Assembly (NCBI GenBank): GCA_036733925.1
Contig: DAIMZO010000007.1
Location: 15,588-79,587 of the forward strand
Length of the DNA: 64,000 nucleotides
Reading direction: 5' to 3'
DNA from: UBA2897 sp036733925
GTDB taxonomy: Bacteria > Bacillota > Negativicutes > Selenomonadales > Selenomonadaceae
In this document: piece by piece, positions 59,406 to 64,000 of the stretch
How the letters are laid out: each line of letters opens with the position of its first letter
Numbering within the stretch: the stretch's first letter is position 1
Program-made: the position numbers and the translations under genes
Notes under the pieces: generated by a model
What the model was told of the DNA's origin: nothing
Database searches by the model: none
The model's input: the letters and a program-made list of their open reading frames with translations, nothing else

Positions 59406-60701
59406 GTGCATCTATTGAAATGGCTGTACCCGGGCATGCGCTTTAAGCGGTGGCTTCTGCTGTTTTCGGTCGGCGTCATGCTGATCAGCCTCGGGCTGGC
59501 TCTGGTCTTCAACTACAAATACATCGATGTCGTCGAGGAGGCGATTTTCCGCGCGGTCTACCTCTGGAAGGGGAGCTATGACTACGCGTTCACGACCTTT
59601 GTCGGCATCCTCGTCGTTCTGTTCGGCATCGTGCTGATGCTGATTGCGACGCGCTTCGTCATCCGCTCGGTCATCACGGTGCTGCTGCCGGATAATTCGG
59701 AGCGCCTCGTCGACATCATCTACGAGAAGCGGAAGCTCGACAAGGGTCCCTCGGTCACCGTGATTGGCGGAGGGCACGGCCTTTCCGTGCTGCTCCGCGG
59801 CATCAAGACCGCGACATCGAATGTCACGGCGGTTGTGACGGTGGCCGATGATGGCGGGTCGTCCGGGCGCCTGCGCGAGGATCTCGGCATCCTGCCGCCG
59901 GGCGACCTGCGGAACTGCCTCGTCGCGCTCGCGGATACCGAACCGCTGATGGAGAAGCTTTTCCAGTACCGCTTCAAGGGGAAGAGCGAGCTCTCGGGGC
60001 ATTCGTTCGGCAACCTCTTCATCGCGGCGATGACCGAGGTCACGGGCGACATCGAGCAGGCGCTCAAGGAGTCGTCGAAAGTCCTCGCGGTCAAGGGCAA
60101 CGTGCTGCCCGCATCCAAGGAGCACGTGCGCCTCGACGCCATCATGGAGGACGGGACGATCGTCGAGGGTGAGTCCCATATCCCGGAGGCGCATAAGCGC
60201 ATCCACCGCGTGCGCTTGTTCCCGGAGCATGTGAAGCCTGTGCAGTCCGCGCTCGACGCGTTGACGCACGCGGATGCGATCATCCTGGGGCCGGGAAGCC
60301 TCTACACGAGCATCATGCCGAACCTGCTCGTCGACGGCGTCGCGGAGGCCGTGCGCAAGAGCAAGGCCATCAAGATCTATATCTGCAACGTCATGACGCA
60401 GCCCGGCGAGACGGACGGCTATACGGCATCGATGCACGCGAAGGCGATTCTCGACCACGCGGGCAAAGGGGCCATCGACTTCATGCTCGTCAACGACCAC
60501 CCAATCTCGCGGGATATGCGCGCGTTCTATGCGGAAAAGGGCGCGTATCCGGTAGAGATAGACGAAGAAGCTATCAATGCGCTCGGCATCGGCTTCGTCA
60601 AGGCCGATATCATCAATGAGAGCGACGTCATCCGCCATGACCCGGACAAGCTCTCGCGTGTCGTCATGCAGACGGTCATGAAGATGACCGGGCGCGGCTG
60701 A
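59406..60701 (+). CDS. yvcK: YvcK/GlmR (CofD-like) protein with N-terminal membrane helices
   Basis: About 431 residues from GTG 59406, eight bases after GAGGAG; GTG 59397 sits directly on that site. Two N-terminal hydrophobic helices (about 15-40 and 60-85), then the CofD-like domain: VIGGGHGLSVLLRGIK, TVADDGGSSGRLRED, GDLRNCLVAL, GHSFGNLF and LGPGSLYTSI. YvcK binds UDP-GlcNAc and supports cell-wall precursor synthesis on gluconeogenic carbon. The membrane anchor is an addition relative to Bacillus YvcK. Confidence 0.93.
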   Translation: MHLLKWLYPGMRFKRWLLLFSVGVMLISLGLALVFNYKYIDVVEEAIFRAVYLWKGSYDYAFTTFVGILVVLFGIVLMLIATRFVIRSVITVLLPDNSERLVDIIYEKRKLDKGPSVTVIGGGHGLSVLLRGIKTATSNVTAVVTVADDGGSSGRLREDLGILPPGDLRNCLVALADTEPLMEKLFQYRFKGKSELSGHSFGNLFIAAMTEVTGDIEQALKESSKVLAVKGNVLPASKEHVRLDAIMEDGTIVEGESHIPEAHKRIHRVRLFPEHVKPVQSALDALTHADAIILGPGSLYTSIMPNLLVDGVAEAVRKSKAIKIYICNVMTQPGETDGYTASMHAKAILDHAGKGAIDFMLVNDHPISRDMRAFYAEKGAYPVEIDEEAINALGIGFVKADIINESDVIRHDPDKLSRVVMQTVMKMTGRG

Positions 60702-60761
60702 GCGCATGACGTGTGCCGTGTGCGTGGAAAAATACGTGGAAAGATAAAAGGAGGCGGACGG

Positions 60762-61709
60762 TTGGCATCGTTTGCGACGGAAGTCAAGAATGAGCTCGCA
60801 CGGCTGAGCGTGGAGAAAGAAACAGACCGGACAGCTGAACTCGCCGGCCTGCTTCGCATGAGTGCGGCTATCCTGTTCGGTCAGCATGGGCGTTTCGGCG
60901 TGAACTTCACATCGAAGAACGCGGCGGTCTCGCGCAAGGCCTTGCAGCTCTTCAAGCAGGTCGAGCCGGGCATGCGGACGGAGATCGCCGTGAGCCGATC
61001 GCGCCAGTTCAACAAGCACAACCAGTACGGCGTCCGCGTCGTGCCGTCCCTCGAGGGGACGAACTTGCTCGAAAAGCTCGGTTTCCTGCAGGGCGGCAGC
61101 CTCAGCATTGAGCCGAATGGGAAGCTCCTGCGTGGGACATTGAGCCGCGTGGCCTATCTGCGCGGCGCTTTCCTCGGCGGTGGCAGCGTCAACCGGCCGG
61201 AGGCGAGCTACCACCTCGAGATGGTCACGGGGAACTACGCGTTCGGGAAATTCCTTTACGATATCCTGCGGCGCATGGCCTTCCCCGTCGGCATGACCGA
61301 GCGGAAGGACGGCTACCTCGTCTACATCAAGGAGGGCGACGCTATCGTCGATTTCCTCGGCATGCTCGGAGCGGACGCGGCGGTTGAGGCCTTCGAGGTC
61401 GCGCGCAATGTCAAAGAGGTGCGCGGGCAGGTCAACCGGCTCGTGAACTGCGAGACCGCGAACCTGCAGAAATCCGTCGACGCGGCGGGGCGGCAGATTG
61501 AGGCCATCCGTACGCTCAAAAGGCACGGGCTCTATGAGGAACTGCCGCCAAAGCTCAAGAAGGCCGCGCAGATGCGCCTGCAGCATCCCGACGCGAGCCT
61601 TTTGGAGATTGCGGAAATGCTGGATATCGGGAAGTCCGGCATCAACCACCGTTTCCGGAAGATACAAGACTTCGCCGGTCGTGCGGAGGCACAGGCGCGG
61701 GAAAGTTAG
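60762..61709 (+). CDS. whiA: DNA-binding protein WhiA
   Basis: 315 residues. LAGLIDADG-like N-terminal half (AELAGLLRMSA…RGAFLGGGSVNRPEASYHLEM in blocks) and a C-terminal HTH (HPDASLLEIAEMLDIGKSGINHRFRKI in blocks). WhiA affects division and chromosome segregation. TTG 60762 is chosen for the perfect AAAGGAGGCGGACGG upstream; the preceding in-frame codons are not conserved in character. Confidence 0.95.
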   Translation: MASFATEVKNELARLSVEKETDRTAELAGLLRMSAAILFGQHGRFGVNFTSKNAAVSRKALQLFKQVEPGMRTEIAVSRSRQFNKHNQYGVRVVPSLEGTNLLEKLGFLQGGSLSIEPNGKLLRGTLSRVAYLRGAFLGGGSVNRPEASYHLEMVTGNYAFGKFLYDILRRMAFPVGMTERKDGYLVYIKEGDAIVDFLGMLGADAAVEAFEVARNVKEVRGQVNRLVNCETANLQKSVDAAGRQIEAIRTLKRHGLYEELPPKLKKAAQMRLQHPDASLLEIAEMLDIGKSGINHRFRKIQDFAGRAEAQARES

Positions 61710-61723
61710 GAGAGAGAAGAACA

Positions 61724-62581
61724 TTGCGTTTGCGTGTTTATCAGCGCGGGGAAAGCCGCAAGAAAAAATTCGTCCGGTGGGCAGGCAGGTTCGCTATCCT
61801 TGCCCTCGGGCTTTTTGCCGTGCTTTTCCTCGGCCTTGCTGCCTGGACGAAACTGACGCCGGCGCCGGAAGGCGTCCTGGTGCTCGAATACCATCTGGTC
61901 GACAGCGGCCCGGTGGACGACGAGGGGCGGGCCTACAACGTTCCGCCGGAGGAATTCGCCGCGCAGCTCGACTATCTGCAGCGCGAGGGGTACACGGCCA
62001 TCACGATGCTCGATTTCATGAAGGCCAAGAAGGGCAAGGTACAGTTGCCGGAAAAGCCGGTCATCCTGACCTTCGATGATGGCTATGAGGACAACTATAC
62101 GGAGATGCTGCCGATTCTCGAGGCGCATGGCATGACGGCCGTCGTCTACATGGTCACGAACGATATCGGGCAGGCGGGCTATCTGACTTGGGATGAGCTG
62201 CGCGACATGCAGGCGCGCGGCATCGAGATCGGCAGCCATACGGCCGACCATCTGCCGCTGACAACGCTGCCTGCGGCCCAGCAGGAGGACGAGATCCGTC
62301 TTTCAAAGCTGTTGCTGGAGTGGAACGGGATCCGAACCGTGTTCAGTTTCTCCTATCCGAATGGGGCCTACGACGAAGCGATGCCGGAGATGCTGAAGCG
62401 GAATGATTACCTGACGGCCGTCACGGGCGATCCGGGAATCAATACCTTCTCGACGAACCCCTATGAACTGCAGCGTGTCAACATCCCGCGCCCGCGGTTC
62501 GGGCTCACGGAGTTCCGCCTGCGCCTATGGAAAGCGGAACTCATGACGAGACTCGGCATCCACCAGCATATTGAAGAATAA
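61724..62581 (+). CDS. Membrane-anchored polysaccharide deacetylase
   Basis: 285 residues: a basic N-terminus, one membrane helix (about 20-42), then a NodB-type domain with LEYHLVD, LTFDDGYEDNY (catalytic Asp and first metal Asp), IGSHTADH (metal His) and FSYPNGAYDE. Probably deacetylates peptidoglycan or a surface glycan outside the membrane. TTG start at 61724 after AGGAGAGAAGAACA, 14 bases after whiA. Confidence 0.92.
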   Translation: MRLRVYQRGESRKKKFVRWAGRFAILALGLFAVLFLGLAAWTKLTPAPEGVLVLEYHLVDSGPVDDEGRAYNVPPEEFAAQLDYLQREGYTAITMLDFMKAKKGKVQLPEKPVILTFDDGYEDNYTEMLPILEAHGMTAVVYMVTNDIGQAGYLTWDELRDMQARGIEIGSHTADHLPLTTLPAAQQEDEIRLSKLLLEWNGIRTVFSFSYPNGAYDEAMPEMLKRNDYLTAVTGDPGINTFSTNPYELQRVNIPRPRFGLTEFRLRLWKAELMTRLGIHQHIEE

Positions 62582-62595
62582 GGGAGAAACTTGAT

Positions 62596-63873
62596 TTGAT
62601 ACAGTCTTTTGGAAAAGTTATTCTTTGCGCGGTCGCCGCATTGAGCATCGCGTCCGCGGCATCTGCCGCACCGCGCCATCTGTCCGGGGCGGGATCGGAA
62701 ACGGTGGTGATGGATCAGGCGAAGACGGATCGGACGATTGCCGTCCAGCCGTCGGAGAGCGGCCGCACAATCGTGACGACGAGCCGGGGCACAGAGGCGC
62801 AGCAGGCTGAGCCGGAAAAAAAGACCTGGAAGCCTGCATCGCGCATGGCCCATATCCTGCCGATGCAGACCGGGGATGCGGAGGGGACGCTGATCTTTTC
62901 CGACAGTCCGGAATATGTCGCACAAGATGGCATTCTGTACCAGGATATCGTGTCTGGGCCGGCACGCGTTTTCTACTATCATCTGAACAGCCAGGACACG
63001 GATAAGAAAGTCGCCGTCGTCCTCGAGGCGCAGGAAGACTATACTGAGGTGCGCGTCACGCGCGGCGGCATCGGCGAGCCGAGCACGGACTACCTGCACA
63101 CGGGCAAGGGTGCGCAGAAGAATTATTTCGGGAACCGGCGCTTTGACCATCTCTATATGATGAAGGGCAGCACGCGCCTGCTGGATCCCGAGATGGACAA
63201 TATCGTGCTCGCTCCGCAGCAGCTGATCTGTGGCACCTATGACTTCAAGACGAATCATCCGGTGAAGGTCATGGTCATCATGTACCCGGCGGACGGAGAC
63301 CCGCTCGAGTTCTGGAAGAGCGCGGATATCCTGCCGAAGGATGAGATGCGCCTGCGCGGCACCTATGCGGGCATGGACCGCAAAATGGCGGCAGCAAAGG
63401 AATACGATGCGGATAAAGACGGCATCGTCTATGTGCCGCTGGCCGATAATGTCCACGACCTCTATCAGACGGGCGTCGATGCGACCGATGGCAGCGCGGT
63501 GACGGATTTCGGCAACTATGGCATCAACTACGACATCCATATCCCGCTCAAGGGCGATCGCCCGGTCGATGTCTACCTCTGCCCGCTCGGCGGCATCTAT
63601 GCCGGTGCGATGACGGTGCGGCTCGGCGAGCGCGGACGCGAGGATCTGATCCCGACGCCGTTCGGCCGCGGGTACTTCGGCGATACGACGCCGCCGGAGC
63701 CGGATAATATCCAGAAGGCACGCGATGAGGGAATCTGGATCCTGCCGCAGACGGCGGAGCTCGCCTACCTCGGCACCTATAAGGCAGAGGACGATCCCTA
63801 CTTCATCTTCTCTCCGCCAGGGGCATCAAATCTGCCCATGGCACTCGTGCTGATCCCGGCCCTTCATGACTGA
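62596..63873 (+). CDS. Secreted protein of unknown function
   Basis: 425 residues. Signal peptide (about 1-25, ASAA|APR), a variable segment to about 75, then a long soluble domain with DGILYQDIVSGPARVFYYHLNS in blocks, RRFDHLYMMKGSTRLLDPEMDN, DVYLCPLGGIYAGAM and FGRGYFGDTTPP. I do not recognise a family; it has the look of a conserved Negativicutes exported protein. TTG start at 62596 after AGGGAGAAACTTGAT. Confidence 0.78.
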   Translation: MIQSFGKVILCAVAALSIASAASAAPRHLSGAGSETVVMDQAKTDRTIAVQPSESGRTIVTTSRGTEAQQAEPEKKTWKPASRMAHILPMQTGDAEGTLIFSDSPEYVAQDGILYQDIVSGPARVFYYHLNSQDTDKKVAVVLEAQEDYTEVRVTRGGIGEPSTDYLHTGKGAQKNYFGNRRFDHLYMMKGSTRLLDPEMDNIVLAPQQLICGTYDFKTNHPVKVMVIMYPADGDPLEFWKSADILPKDEMRLRGTYAGMDRKMAAAKEYDADKDGIVYVPLADNVHDLYQTGVDATDGSAVTDFGNYGINYDIHIPLKGDRPVDVYLCPLGGIYAGAMTVRLGERGREDLIPTPFGRGYFGDTTPPEPDNIQKARDEGIWILPQTAELAYLGTYKAEDDPYFIFSPPGASNLPMALVLIPALHD

Positions 63874-63878
63874 TTCCT

Positions 63879-63908
63879 ATCCTCCCCTGCAGGGGAGGAT
63901 ATTTTTTT
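63879..63908 (+). terminator. Terminator after the secreted protein
   Basis: ATCCTCCCCT-GC-AGGGGAGGAT followed by ATTTTTTTG. Confidence 0.92.
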
Positions 63909-63928
63909 GAAAAACTTTCAAAAAGGTG

Positions 63929-63957
63929 TTGACAGGTGCGCTCGATTGATGTATTAT
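63929..63957 (+). promoter_or_regulatory. Strong promoter at the right edge
   Basis: TTGACA (63929-63934), exactly 17 bases, TATTAT (63952-63957). The predicted transcript begins with GC-rich hairpin-forming sequence (GCTTGAAGC, GGGCTCAAAAGCCC), and its product lies outside the window. Confidence 0.8.
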
Positions 63958-64000
63958 AAATGAGTCGCTTGAAGCGAGGGGCTCAAAAGCCCGGAGCCAA

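Overview
The window is a chromosomal segment around a replication origin. It most resembles a Negativicutes (Selenomonadales/Selenomonadaceae) genome. Gene order (mnmG-mnmE-jag-yidC-yidD-rnpA-rpmH / dnaA-dnaN-yaaA-recF-DUF721-remB-gyrB) and the S4/RemB/WhiA/RapZ genes are Firmicutes-like. Outer-membrane traits are also present: three SLH-domain porins of the OmpM/Mep45 type, an arabinose-5-phosphate isomerase of Kdo/LPS synthesis, and a Tad secretin. Codon use is GC-rich, and GTG and TTG starts are common. The genus cannot be fixed from sequence alone.

Layout. 1-162: 5' part of an araD-like epimerase. 0.4-1.4 kb: fluoride channel and a winged-HTH regulator. 1.6-7.5 kb: leftward RNA-modification, membrane-insertion and ribosome block. 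7.6-9.6 kb: bipartite oriC flanking dnaA, with a DnaA-trio unwinding element before dnaN. 9.7-15.5 kb: rightward replication block. 15.6-17.5 kb: Mn riboswitch, TerC-family exporter, HtpX. 17.6-29.5 kb: a complete Tad (Flp) pilus locus between gyrB and gyrA, with compositional signs of recombination. 30-33.7 kb: Ppx/GppA, a candidate type I toxin-antitoxin locus, gyrA. 33.8-37.2 kb: FAD oxidoreductase and a large membrane protein. 37.2-40.7 kb: a decayed ATPase gene, malic enzyme with a cre-like operator, and an LCP protein. 40.8-44.8 kb: CYTH protein, a cytidine-deaminase-like pseudoenzyme embedded in a DnaA-box cluster, kdsD, rsmG and a lipoprotein-like gene. 44.8-48.3 kb: AICAR formyltransferase under a ZTP riboswitch, pfkA, hsp20, an ISL3 transposase remnant. 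48.4-50.5 kb: ThiT, a gene remnant, YjfB-like protein, nitrilase, DUF951. 50.5-50.8 kb: second copy of the toxin-antitoxin locus. 51-55.6 kb: three tandem SLH porins. 55.7-63.9 kb: alr, HAD phosphatase, rapZ-yvcK-whiA, a polysaccharide deacetylase and a secreted protein.

How the parts fit. The core block couples initiation (DnaA, DnaN, gyrase) to the origin. The Tad genes form one self-contained export machine: ATPase CpaF, platform TadB/TadC, secretin CpaC, two TadZ-type ATPases, prepilin, two minor pilins, peptidase. The SLH porins, LCP protein, KdsD, alanine racemase, RapZ/YvcK and deacetylase all serve the envelope.

Most noteworthy: two copies of a compact locus encoding a 22-residue hydrophobic peptide. 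Both have a convergent antisense promoter and terminator, and a 5'-3' long-range pairing that covaries between the copies. This looks like a small family of type I toxin-antitoxin modules. Also notable are the extra DnaA-box clusters near 41.5 and 44.8 kb, the deaminase that has lost its zinc ligands, the mosaic Tad secretin and pilin genes, and a dispersed palindromic repeat in three copies.
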